A DNA stretch of 64,000 nt. Origin: Bursaphelenchus xylophilus (taxonomy: Eukaryota; Nematoda; Chromadorea; Rhabditida; Aphelenchoididae). The notes under the pieces were generated by a model. That model did not search any database, was not told the DNA's origin, and saw only the letters and a list, made by a program, of their open reading frames with translations. Shown piece after piece: positions 54,441 to 64,000 of this stretch. The stretch's first letter is position 1, and the number at the start of each line of letters is the position of its first letter. Made by a program: the position numbers and the translations under genes. Where the stretch lies: contig CAJFCV020000006.1 of the NCBI GenBank assembly GCA_904066235.2, forward strand, positions 1,426,001 to 1,490,000, read 5' to 3'.

Positions 54441-54548
54441 TTTCTCTTGGATTTTGTAGGGGAAATTTCTTGCATTTTATAAGGGAAATGTTTGATGAGC
54501 AGTAGAATCTATCACCAATGCTCAGATTTAGTTTTTGCGTGTGTCGTA

Positions 54549-54793
54549 CAATGAGGGACCTGATCCAGTGGCAAAAAACATACCATTTTGCATCCAGGTA
54601 GTATCAAAAAATGTAGCAAAATACCTCCATCTCCAACTAAAAAAGCTTCGTTTTGAAGGTCCCTCACAAAAACGGCGGGCGGGCTTTTGAAATCGAAGCT
54701 TTTGCACTTGGAGAGGAAGGTATTTTGCTGCATTTTTTGACACTTCCTGGATGCAAAGTGGAACGTGTTTTGACACTGGATCAGGACCCACTG
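54549..54793. mobile_element. Family C element, TA-flanked
   Basis: CAATGAGGGACCTGATCCAG to TGGATCAGGACCCACTG with TA at both ends, arms inverted through TTTTTGATACTTCC-type sequence; 245 bp, matching the copies at 32.36 and 56.38 kb. Confidence 0.85.
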
Positions 54794-54811
54794 TATACTA
54801 GTCTCCTTTTA

Positions 54812-55072
54812 GCCGTCGTCTATGCGACCATGTTAAGTACCGAAACTATCCAATGGTACGACACTACCTCCATCTTAAACAGCTACCGATCCCAGAATTG
54901 CCGTCGCAGTGCCTTGAACAAGTTGTGGGTTTGTCGGGCCTCTCAAATGATCCCAACATCTGGGTGTCCCCGGACTATCAAAAAGATATTTTGAAGAAAA
55001 AGAAAGAGAACAAGAATCAAAAATCAGCTAGCTCTGGTTGTGGTGGCGACTGTGTTCCGTTTCATCTAGGTA
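54812..55072 (+). CDS. Putative internal exon of an unrecognised gene
   Basis: Between CTCCTTTTAG (acceptor) and G|GTATGTAAGC (donor) one frame is open with a protein-like composition: RRLCDHVKYRNYPMVRHYL, LKQLPIPELPSQCLEQVVGL, NDPNIWVSPDYQKDIL, a Lys-rich run, then SSGCGGDCVPFHL. It starts 18 bp after a family C element and ends 40 bp before another family C end. I do not recognise the product and found no certain neighbouring exon. It could be a pseudogene fragment. Confidence 0.4.
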
Positions 55073-55089
55073 TGTAAGCACATCTGTCC

Positions 55090-56030
55090 ATTTTTTATGT
55101 AATGTTTAGGTCCGCCACTGTATTTGGAGACCCGATAGTGTAGATGAGGAACCGAGAACTCTTTCCTTTTTAGCACTTAACCTAAGGGTTGGGAAATTAA
55201 GGGTGACACAGAGTTGGGCGGTGCAGGTTCGGGTGAGAACTTCCGGGTGATCGCAAAGGCCTTTCCCTAAAAGATTCTCCGTGAAAAAGTTAAAAAAAGC
55301 CAAGAATTTTTAAACAAAAAACCTTTTTCCTTATAAGCAACACTCTATGAGAAACACCACTTTTTCAGCAACGGTGTAAAGCCTAACAATAAGCGATATC
55401 CTCGTTTATCTTTCAAATACCAGGAATACATGATGACCAGAACACAGTAGATCACAATGTTTTCTAGCGAGTAGCCGATCGCTCGCTTGGGCTGCGACTT
55501 CCAAGCTGATCTTCTTTGCCTTCCAAATCCACGGCTCGCTTGATTGCCACGGAGTGTGATTGTTCCTTTTCGTGGCGGGACGCGGCCTTTCCGTTGCGGT
55601 GGCGTGGCGAAACTTCACAATTCAGAATTATTTTTTTTTAGGAATGTAGACAATTTTTACATCGAATGTCATCAAAAATGTTATCCTTTTTCAAGTTTTG
55701 GCACAAAAATTTTCGCACATATTTCTATCGTAGATGGTAATATCTTCACAATAAATTAATTTTTTCCATTCAACAAATCTATATCCAAAAATCCTTAAAT
55801 TTAGGACCCGTATTTTACTTGGAATACAAAAAGATCCAATAAATTAGCCATCCCTTTATCAACACGTCTCTTTTCCGTCCAAAAACTTGATCCCAATCAC
55901 ATTCATCGGGTCAAAAGACACCTGGAAGAGAGCGGAAAAAAAGCCGAAACAGCGATCGAAAAAGTGATTGTTATCGTTTCCGAAATCTCTCGCCGCCCTG
56001 ATCCCCCATTCGATGGCTTATAAACAAGGC
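55090..56030. other. No supported gene
   Basis: A family C terminus (TAGGTCCGCCACTGTA) lies near 55108. The rest is low-copy. Family A-like phrases occur at 55660-55760 (GCACATATTTCTATCGTAGA). Confidence 0.4.
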
Positions 56031-56070
56031 CAATGTGAACATCAACAGCAGTCCGCGGATCCCAATAAAT

Positions 56071-56231
56071 TATGTTCGAGCGCCTGAAGAAGACGGTAAG
56101 GACAAGTGCGGGGGTGCTCATGGTTTCAGAAGAAAACACGCAAGGTCTCGAGCACAACCTCGCCGAATGCGACCGGAATTGGAGCCGTGCGCAAGAAGAA
56201 GTCGGTGCAGAAGGATGACAGGAACATGGGT
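56071..56231 (+). CDS. Putative 5' coding exons of an unrecognised gene
   Basis: ATG at 56071 opens MFERLKKT. A possible 34-bp intron (GTAAGG...GGTTTCAG, 56095-56128) would join it to KKTRKVSSTTSPNATGIGAV..KDDRNMG and a strong donor G|GTGAGTTG at 56232. Without that intron the same ATG reads through MFERLKKTVRTSAGVLMV...NWSRAQEEVGAEG to a TGA at 56215-56217 (48 codons). No downstream exon with a recognisable product was found before 64 kb. Function unknown. Confidence 0.35.
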
Positions 56232-56377
56232 GAGTTGATTTGGCTTCGGAGTTGGGGGTTTTTGGAGGGGATATTGCTTGAATTTTATAATAAGGGAAGT
56301 GTTTGAAATGCAGTAGGATCCACCACCAATGCTCAGATTTTCTTTAGATTTTTCACCCACCTCGGGCAAGGGTCATA

Positions 56378-56622
56378 CAGTGAGGGACCTGGTCCAGTGG
56401 CAAAAAACCTACCGTTTTCATCCAGGAAGTATCAAAAAATGTGGCAAAATACCTCCTTCTTCAAGTGAAAAAACTCCAATTTCATAAGCTCTTTCTTGAG
56501 GGAAAGATTGCGCTTTTCAAAACGAAATTTTTCACATGGAGAGGGAAGCATTTTGCTTCATTTTTGACACTTCCCAGACGCAAAATGGTACGTTTTTTGA
56601 CGCTGGATCAGGTCCGTCATTG
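56378..56622. mobile_element. Family C element, TA-flanked
   Basis: CAGTGAGGGACCTGGTCCAG to GGATCAGGTCCGTCATTG with TA on both sides; interior diverged (TTTCTTGAGGGAAAGATTGC). Confidence 0.85.
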
Positions 56623-56673
56623 TATACTGTGCACACACTTCATGAAGAGTCTGCACATTGATTGCTTTATCGC

Positions 56674-56900
56674 GTACCGTCTTTTCGGGTCATAAACAGT
56701 TCGGGTCAACACAAAACCGATTGATATGGGGCGTAGGGCAGGTGGACGCCCCCAAAAAAGGTTGTAGGAAGTGCCTACGAGGCCTGGAAAAGCCACTGGA
56801 TGGTCGGCGAAGGCTCGGCGAAGGCTTGGCGGAGAGTTGGCAGAGTTGAAAAATGTCCACTCTTTCTAATTTTAGCTTTTGCCAAGGTTAGTTTACTTTT
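56674..56900 (+). repeat. Dispersed repeat, partner of 21170-21405
   Basis: Shared phrases in the same order: CCGATTGATATGGGGCGTAG, GGAAGTGCCTACGAGGCCTG, GGATGGTCGGCGAAGGCTC, TTAGTTTACTTTT. No TIR or coding content. Confidence 0.7.
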
Positions 56901-57640
56901 TCTTTTTAAAAGCGCTACGTGGATAAAGTGCAATGGAAATGAATGTTATGCACTTTCTAGCACATAACAGAGTACATAATTAAATGAAAAATGGGGGTAG
57001 GTTAGTTCACAATCCCAGACAGATTGGCCAAAAAATTGTCAGGGTTTTTACACTTTCAGAAGTAGGTATACTTCTTATAATTCCCCAATTTTACATTTTC
57101 TTTTCTTCATTTCCCCCACTGATCCTTCGTATGCATTTGACGTTGATCTTTGTCGTTTGTCTGCCCCGCTGTTACACAATATGTCACTCATTGATCTTCC
57201 TCTTGGTTTGTTCGACGCCTAAAGAAATATCACGACTGCCAGACATGGGATTTAGATGGATTGGGGTTGTTTTCTCTCGGAATTTTCTACGTCATCTTCA
57301 TCTTTTTTGATGACTAAAAGAACTTGGTGACTTGAGGTATTTTGAGGGTGACATGGCGTGTCGGCCGGCCTGGGACAACAAATTTTGCAGTTCGGCCATG
57401 GGCTTCTATTTCCGGGCCCGGGACAGTCGGGTTTTACAGAAAATGCGGATTTTCCAAGAATTCTCAAGATATTGGCGGAATTTGAGAAAAAAATCACCCA
57501 AAAATATTGCAGGAGAACATCAGAAAGGCAAAAAAATTCTGGCCTCCTTCAGAAAAAGCAAAATAGAATGGACAGAGCTTCTTGGCATCCAAAAAAGCCG
57601 GCTAAAACGTTTTTTAACAAAATGAAAAAAAAAATTGAAA
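56901..57640. other. No supported gene
   Basis: T-rich then mixed sequence. Open frames at 56984-57310 and 57332-57738 read through T- or A-rich stretches and show no recognised domain. Confidence 0.4.
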
Positions 57641-57644
57641 AGAG

Positions 57645-58320
57645 AGAAATGCACTGTGCAATATCAAAAAGCGCGGAAAAGGTTCAAAATCTCTCTGTGG
57701 GAAGAGAGAAAGTGTCCATGCACCCCCGAAGGTACTAACGATTGTGCACTGTGACCCCGCACAGTGCAAAAAAAATTTTTTGAAAAGGGCAATCCAAAGC
57801 ACAGTGCGCTGTTTTATCGCAGCCCGCCAAATTTTTATCGCGCAACACCTCGTCGCAACGCCCATTGAATGCGCCCACACAATGTTGGGTGATTTCCAAA
57901 ATTTTTTGAAATTGAAAAAATAAGGTGTGACATGTTATACGATGAAAAGGTTTTTTTCAAATTGAGAAAAGTCAAGTGTAACAAAGTGAAAATTTTTTAT
58001 CGTTTAACATGTCACAGAGAAAAGTAAAGTGTAACAAAGTGAAATTTTTTTTATCGGATAACATGTCACACCTTATTTTTTCAATTTTCAAAATAAGGTG
58101 GAATCATGAATTCGGCGTTGCGACAAGGTGTCGCGCGATAAAAATTTGGCGGGGTGCGAATGAAGAACGCACCGTGCGTTGTTTACCCTTTTTCAAAACA
58201 ACCTTTTTGCACTGTGCGGTGTCGCATTGCACCGTAAATTTTACTTGTCGCCGCGCGACAAATTTCATGCACGACGGCGCACTGTGCAGACATGTCAAGA
58301 CTTTTTGGCCCGCCTAGTAC
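57645..58320. mobile_element. Composite inverted-repeat element with nested foldback
   Basis: The outer arms contain CCCGCCAAATTTTTATCGCG (57825) and its complement (58137-58156), then GCGTTGCGACAAGGTGTCGC. The outer end AGACTTTTTGGCCCGCCTAG TA is family D-like. Inside, 57912-58090 is a foldback with TTGAAAAAATAAGGTGTGAC on one side, the complement on the other, and two TGTAACAAAGTGAAA repeats. Confidence 0.7.
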
Positions 58321-58940
58321 ACCATTTTACATGCTTGCACAGTGCAAACATATCAATAACTTTTGGCCCACGAATCAGTCTGTCGGGAAAGTAATGAGCG
58401 TAATGACACTTCTCTTTTACCTTTTTTACTACATTTTTGCATTTTATTCATTATACAGAGGTTTTCTCCTCGTTATAAACTTTTCCATACTACTCCAACT
58501 ATCTCCCTCCTTTCTTTTTTTCCACCCTCTCTCTCTTTGTTTACACGCACTGGATTACGTCATATCGGATTTAATCCCATAAAATGATTCGCTCAACAAG
58601 AAGGGGGAATCTTTTTTTTTCCTTTTTTTATTACGTATGACCTCACGGAGCAAGATCTTTTTGATGTGGAAAAGAGAGAGAGAGTGGGGCTTTTATTCGA
58701 TTTTAATTTTTTTTTCTGTTTGTTTCAAAGATTTCGCGGCCATTTCGAACTCTTTGTTTATGCACACGGTTCGGTTCAACGGGCGGGAAATCACGTTTCG
58801 CAACGTGAATGACGTTCCTAGGCATGTAAACGGCGATATTTATATATTTTTTGGGGATTTTGAATGGTTGAGAGCTCTTGGGCAATTTCAAAAAAATTTT
58901 TTTTTTTATTTTTTTTTTATTTGCAATTTTAAATATTGAA
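58321..58940. other. No firm gene; possible exon on plus strand
   Basis: A family B end lies at 58376-58400. A plus frame (58727-58910) reads HTVRFNGREITFRNVNDVP, RHVNGDIYIFFGDFEWL and looks protein-like but is unrecognised and lacks a clear acceptor. Confidence 0.3.
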
Positions 58941-58945
58941 AATTT

Positions 58946-59074
58946 AGTTTGTCGGGAAAATAATGTGGATTTTTTTCTAACTTAGAACTGTTTATCATCA
59001 CTTTGCGAGGGCTGAATATTTGGTGCGCGACAAATTTTCAAAAAAAAAATCCACATTATTTTCCCGACAGACTG
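58946..59074. mobile_element. Family B element
   Basis: AGTTTGTCGGGAAAATAATG, then TGGATTTTTTTC, to AATCCACATTATTTTCCCGA, CAGACTG. Confidence 0.85.
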
Positions 59075-59839
59075 ATAGTAGATGGTTTCATAAAGTGTGT
59101 AGACTTTTTTCGGCCTCTGTTTTGCATCACATAGTGCATATTGCGCTACATAATCTTTTTTGAAGCGCTTTGCACTGTGCAATTTCTTTTCGCATGCCCA
59201 GAATTCGAAAAAAATGATGAATATCTCGGCTGCCGCTGAAAAGTGGAAGTTAAGATTTTCAGGAATTAATACGTAGACTATGTACAATGTATGAGCAAAA
59301 TTTTTTAAAGATCGAAGAAATTTTTTTTTTTTTTTTTTTTTGAATTTTACCCTTTTTAGCTCCAAAAATCGTCATTTATTAGATAAAAATAATCAAACAA
59401 AAAAAAATACTATTACACTTTGCAAAATTACTAAAAGTACACAACATTTTTTTTACAAAAAACTAATTTTTTCTCATTTTTATTACCAATTTTCATGGCT
59501 AAAACCCGCAAAAGGATTCTTCACGCCCTCTCCCCCATTTACTTGGCATTTTTGGATAAATCGAAATGAAAAAAATGAATTAATCGGATTGCGGGTTTTT
59601 ATTCTGATTACTTTTTTCATAAGGCAGCGGATTTTGGAGGACAAAAAGAGGTTTATTTCGCTTCTTTCGCTACATTAGAGAGTGTAGAAGGGCGTAAAGA
59701 GGTCTGAAAGAGGGTTGGTTGGAAATTTTAGATAATTTTTTGACTTTTTTTTGATTTTTGCTGGCACTTTTTGTTTTTTTTGACCAAAGATGGCTTAAAA
59801 ATGATTGGTTTGCGTGAAAATTAGCAAATTTAGAGTATA

Positions 59840-60192
59840 CCAGTCCTTCCGGAAAGCCGCCGGACTGAAATCAACGACACGCAAGATGCGCTGTGCGCCG
59901 CTAAAAAAGGTCTACGCACTTTTCTTTCTGAAAAGTGCGGAGACATTTTGTAGTCCGTCCACAATGTCGCTGGAATGAAATCGGCGACACGCACTGTGCG
60001 AAAAAAGGCCGGAAAAAGTCTACGGACTTTCTGGAACGACTAGTATTACGTTTTTTTTTCAAAAATGCAGAGACATCTTCCGCGCTTTTTCGCACCGCAC
60101 CATTCATGTTCCACGACGAAATCCATCTCAAAACATTTTGCACTGTGCTGTTTCTAAAAATTCGCGCCGGCTCCGTTGAGAAAAGCCACGAA
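59840..60192. repeat. Family D elements, overlapping
   Basis: Ends TACCAGTCCTTCCGGAAAGC, GTAGTCCGTCCACAATGTCG and TCTGGAACGACTAGTATTAC lie close together, with palindromes between. The block CAAAACATTTTGCACTGTGC, TTTCTAAAAATTCGCGCCGG also occurs at 50.53-50.57 kb. From 59240 to 59839 nothing is supported. Confidence 0.65.
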
Positions 60193-60652
60193 GGAAGGTC
60201 CGCTGCGGAAAAGGTCCGCTAAAAAAAAGAAAAGACGATGGCGGAGAGGGGGGAGGTTTTCGATGGCGCTGATTTCGAATATCATATCCATTTTTTCTGA
60301 ATTTTACAATTTTGCTTAAGCAGTAGTGTTAATTTAATGGATTTAGGGGTTTTCGGTGGTGCTGATTTCGAAAATTGTATCCATTTCTTCTGAATTTTTG
60401 CCTCTCTTCCTCAATTCTTTAAAATAAATGTTTTAATTGGTAAAAACTTGGTCAAACTTGTATGATATTGAAAGAAAACTTATGACGCTTTTTTCGTCTT
60501 TACAGCGAAAATGACACTGTAAAATTCAGAAAAAATTGATATGATTTTCGAAATCAGCGCCATCGAAAACCTCCCCCACCCCTCCCCCGCCCTCCTTTTT
60601 TATTTGTTTTTAGCGGACCTTTCCGCAGCGGACCTTTCCGTGCTCAATCTAG
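60190..60652. mobile_element. ~450-bp foldback element nested in a family D element
   Basis: The arms share AAGGTCCGCTGCGGAAA, AGGTCCGCTAAAAA and GGAGGTTTTCGATGGCGCTG + ATTTCGAA at both ends (60198-60300 and 60540-60640). The uninterrupted family D sequence at 50.57 kb reads TTGAGAAAAGCCTACGTCGC. Here AGAAAAGC appears on both sides of the insert, suggesting an 8-9-bp target duplication. Confidence 0.75.
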
Positions 60653-60654
60653 AA

Positions 60655-60935
60655 AAGCTTGTGTCGCAGCGATAATGGACCTTCACGGTGCAAAAGCTCA
60701 ACTGCACCCCGCAAGAAAGGAATTTCGTGCGCAGTGCGGCCTGCGACAAAAATTCTACGCAAATTCGGAGGAGTGATTTATGCGGCACGCACTGTAAAAA
60801 AAGTTTTATTTGCCATGTGAAATTTGTTCCTTTTTGCACCGTGCAATTGGCTTTTTTTGGTTGTCGCTCGCACCCTGACTTTCTCTCGCACAACGCCAAA
60901 AATCATCCTAGCAACTTTACGAGCGGACTAGTATC
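60655..60935. repeat. Right part of the interrupted family D element
   Basis: It continues AAAAGCTTGTGTCGCAGCGA, CAACTGCACCCCGCAAGAAA, GGTTGTCGCTCGCACCCTGA and ends TTTACGAGCGGACTAGTA. From 60936 to 61800 there is no supported gene. Confidence 0.7.
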
Positions 60936-61804
60936 GGTACCAGCTTTGCTGCTATTGAGAATTTTAAGTTCTCCGTATCATTATTTCATTAAAGTTTTTG
61001 CTTTGGATTTCCCAAAATAGGCCTGATATTACCATAAATCATCATGAAAAAAAAAAACAATTTTTTATCAATAATTTTTCGTCTCACTTACCAAATTTAG
61101 AAATTTAGGTATTTCCATATGTAAATCCTTGTTTTTCGCGGATTATAAGCTGTAAAAAGCACTTTACTTCGGCTTATGAATCCCGTCACACCTAACTGAT
61201 CTCCATTTTGTCGGTTAAAAATAAACCGATTATCTCGCATGCCCAAAATGGCCTCTATTTTTAACTGTCCTAAAAGATTTTTTTCGGTCTGAAAAATTTA
61301 TTTTTCAGTGATTTTTTTTATTTTTTTCATTATAGTTCGTCTACAAAAAGCGGAAATTAAATCAATTTTTTTTGCTTTTTTCCCCTTCTTCATCATTTTT
61401 CGCATGACTAAAAAATTCAATTTCCCTTGGAATAATTAAATTTGGGGCCTTGTTAACTGCATGACATTATCGCAAAAAAATAAAAAAATTTTATTTTTGA
61501 AAAAATAAAATTTTTTTTTTTGAAAAAATAAAAAAAGTTGTGTCCTTTAAATTTTGATAAAATTTGTGGCATATTTAGATTACACTTTTCTAAGATATAC
61601 GATATCAATTTCACACGAGATTTTTAATACTATAATCATCAAATTTTTTATGATAAAAATGGGAAATATCCAATTTTTTTAATTTGTAGACGTAAAAAAT
61701 CGTGATGTCTTCTGCAAATAGCAAGGTAAGAGTCTCGAAAAAGTTGTAGAAAATTGTGTGTTAGATTCATTAAAATTGGAGGACCGCAGGGCATCTTTTC
61801 GAAA

Positions 61805-62280
61805 AAATTTTGCACAGTGCAAAACCGTAGGCTTTTTTCAACTAGAAAACTGCACTGTGCAAAAATTTATGCTTTTTTCAATTAGAAAACTGCACTGTGC
61901 AAAAACACAGGCTTTTTTCAATTATAAAATTGCACTGTGCAAAATTATAGGCTTTTTTCAACGATAAAATTGCACTGTGCGAAAAAGATCTTTTGTCCTA
62001 AAAAACTTTCTTGGCCAAAAAAAATTTAGACAATATTTTGACCCCTTGGGTTAATTCAACTAGAAACTTGCACAGTGCAAAAATGTAGGCTTTTTTCAAT
62101 TAGAAACTTGCACAGTGCGAAATCGTAGGCTTTTTTCAACTAGAAAACTGCACTGTGCAAAAATTTATGCTTTTTTCAATTAGAAAGCCGCACTGTGCAA
62201 AAACACAGGCTTTTTTCAATTAGAAAACTGCACTGTGCAAAAACGTAAGCTTTTTTCAACTAAAAAATTGCACTGTGCGA
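61805..62280 (+). repeat. Two palindrome arrays separated by a duplicated 60-bp spacer
   Basis: Array one is 61805-61985 and array two 62058-62280, about eleven units in all. After each comes the same sequence (TTTGTCCTAAAAAACTTTCT / TTTCATCCCAAAAAACTTTT then TTTAGACAATATTTTGACCC), so array plus spacer was duplicated as a unit of about 300 bp. Confidence 0.88.
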
Positions 62281-62344
62281 AAAACATCTTTCATCCCAAA
62301 AAACTTTTTTGGCCAAAAATTTTTTAGACAATATTTTGACCCTG

Positions 62345-62513
62345 TCATCACTAGAATATTCCATTATCACTTCAGCATAACCGCATCCATCAATTTTGAC
62401 ACGTTTTGTTGCGCATCGCCTCCCAAAATTTCGTTCGTCAGAAACGTCAGTCCGAGTTTCCACTCGTCTGGCCTCGAAAGGAGTTTGGTGCCAGCGAGAG
62501 AGCACTAAAAATG
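62345..62513 (-). CDS. Possible exon of an unrecognised gene
   Basis: After CATTTTTAG the minus strand reads LSRWHQTPFEARRVETRTDV, SDERNFGRRCATKRVKIDG, CGYAEVIMEYSSDD before reaching repeat sequence. The composition is protein-like and differs from the repeats around it, but there is no clear donor, no partner exon and no recognised domain. It may be a fragment. Confidence 0.3.
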
Positions 62514-62869
62514 AAGAGAGACGCCCCACAAAGAGAGCGCTTACTTTTTGGGCGGCCGAAAAAAAGGAGTATTAAAATGGGAAAAAGAAGGGGAATTGGG
62601 TTCGCTTTCGGCCCTCCTCGTGCCGAGTAATTGAAATTTGAGATAAGATAAGGGCATTTTGAACGGGAATATAGGTTACTTTCGGAATAGTATAGGGTTT
62701 CGGCGGGGATCTTCGATCGCTTCGGTCGGTTTTGAGATGTTTTTTAGTTTTTTTTTGGGATTTGAGGGGTAAAAAGAGAATCCCGGTGAAAAGGAGGCTC
62801 TATAGTTCCTCTCTTTTGACTAGAAGAACCTTTTTTTTTTGTCTAGTGTTATGTTAAAATATCTTGTTT

Positions 62870-63152
62870 TTGCACAGTGCAGTTTTCTAGTTGAAAAAAG
62901 CCTACGTTTTTGCACTGTGCAGTTTCCTTGTTGAAAAAAGCCTATGTTTTTGCACTGTGCGGGGTTTTAAACAAAACGGGACAAGATTTCTATCAGAAAG
63001 GCGGCTAGAAATCTTAAATTGACCATAAAATTCAGTTTCCGAGTTTTTGAAAAAAAATTTTTTGCACTGTGCAGTTTTCTAATTGAAAAAAGCCTACGTT
63101 TTTGCACTGTGCAGTTTTCTAGTTGAAAAAAGCCTACATTTTTGCACTGTGC
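62870..63152 (-). repeat. Palindrome array, inverted orientation, in two pieces
   Basis: 62870-62965 and 63060-63152: TTTTTGCACTGTGCAGTTTTC + TAGTTGAAAAAAGCCTACGT. About five units in total. Confidence 0.85.
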
Positions 63153-64000
63153 GAACTTTTTAAAAGCATGTAAACTGCCCTGTCACAAAGATGATTTACC
63201 CGAAATATATGATTTTTTAACGGACATCTCAGTATGTCAAAAACACCCTGACTTTTTCAATTTGAAAAAAAAATCAAAATTTCCGAATTTTCAAAATTTT
63301 TCGACCCAAAAAATTTCGGTGATTTTGGCCAATAGCAAATTAGAAGCCTTCCATCTGCCTCAGAAAAGTCAGTTCTAAATTTTCACCAAGTTATATTAAG
63401 ATTTGCGGGTTTAATTTCGACCATTCCACATTTTCAGTCTGTAAAATCTCATCGTTGCCGACGACTCAAAAAACAATCAAAAAGCATTGTCAGTAAAAGT
63501 TCATTTGACATTCGACCTCCTCTTTCAAAATCCACCTGCTTCGGCGTTGAAAACGATCAATTATTTTTGAAATTTTGGCATGACCTTTTACCCCATTCCC
63601 ACCTGTTTTTTCCCCACGTAAACCGTCATAAATACGTACTTGTCGTTGAAAAACGTAGTCGAAGTGCAGACTGTTGTTGGCCCTGTTATTCGTCTCGACA
63701 TATTATGTGGTTTTCCAGGTGGAAAATTGTCTTCATAAAAAATTATGGGCGTTATATTAGACTAGACACCTAGTGACGGGGCAATTGTAATATGTCGGTG
63801 TTTTCGAGGGGAACAAAAGCTTTTATGTCGCGGGTTGGACTCTCATAGCAAATTTAACCCTACATTCGTTAATTTTAGATATTTTTTTTCGTCTGGTAGC
63901 TTCAAATTACCTACATATTATACCAGGCAAACCGGTTGTAGGTAAAGTACAATATATTGATATTTTTGGTGAGGCTGTGTATAACCATTGCACAATATGT
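63153..64000. other. No supported gene
   Basis: AT-rich low-copy sequence to the window edge. Small open frames (63142-63378, 63567-63773) show no recognised content. Confidence 0.4.

Noticed and set aside
56984..57310. 108-codon frame with hydrophobic stretches, possible membrane protein exon
   Set aside because: Hydrophobicity comes from T-rich DNA; no conserved motif and no consistent splice partner with the 56.07-kb exons.
1..64000. Spliced-leader RNA, 5S rRNA or snRNA genes
   Set aside because: I looked for an SL1-like GGTTTAATTACCCAAG sequence and for conserved 5S or U RNA motifs and saw none.

Overview
This window looks like nuclear DNA of a nematode. Three multi-exon genes have clear nematode character: introns end in TTTTCAG-type acceptors, a hemicentin (HIM-4) ortholog, an extended nematode-type globin and a GPI-anchored Ly-6 protein can be rebuilt exon by exon with matching phases, and two introns appear to be only about 35 bp. 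I cannot name the species. No bacterial gene organisation is present. All exon boundaries below were placed by eye from reading frame, splice signals and domain continuity.

Layout. 1-10.7 kb, minus strand: the 5' part of a hemicentin gene (signal peptide, vWA domain, nine complete Ig domains and part of a tenth), running off the left edge, with a tRNA-Val in one intron. 10.7-21.7 kb: no convincing protein gene; a dense, nested field of inverted-repeat elements, a second tRNA-Val and a degenerate copy. 21.8-23.0 kb, minus: the Ly-6/GPI gene. 23.3-29.4 kb, minus: a six-exon globin gene whose larger introns carry repeat arrays. 29.5-43.1 kb: minisatellites, hairpin clusters, MITE clusters, LTR-like pieces and a 1.3-kb mariner-type transposon with a decayed transposase. 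43.2-46.8 kb, minus: a four-exon gene of unknown function. 46.8-64 kb: again mostly repeats, with three weak coding candidates (54.8, 56.1 and 62.4 kb).

Repeats. The dominant signal is a 13-bp palindrome, TTGCAC(A/T)GTGCAA, present by eye about 200 times or more. It occurs mostly in arrays of about 40-bp units containing TAGGCTTTTTTC, and also inside several transposon-like elements. Arrays sit in introns of all three longer genes and between genes, each array reading in one direction. At least six inverted-repeat families coexist: (A) a ~715-bp element beginning CAGGGGAAGTACT; (B) elements with CAGTCTGTCGGGAAAATAATG ends; (C) ~245-bp elements with CAGTGGCGGACCTGATCC ends; (D) elements with CTAGTC ends and palindrome-rich interiors; (E) ATACGATGAAA hairpins; and several single foldbacks. 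Families A, C and D are flanked by TA, as expected for Tc1/mariner-type mobilisation. One nested element has a perfect 10-bp target duplication.

The genes do not form an evident pathway. Hemicentin is an extracellular matrix protein, the Ly-6 protein is probably tethered at the cell surface, and the globin is intracellular. The globin and Ly-6 genes share a strand with about 310 bp between them, so co-transcription is possible but not shown.
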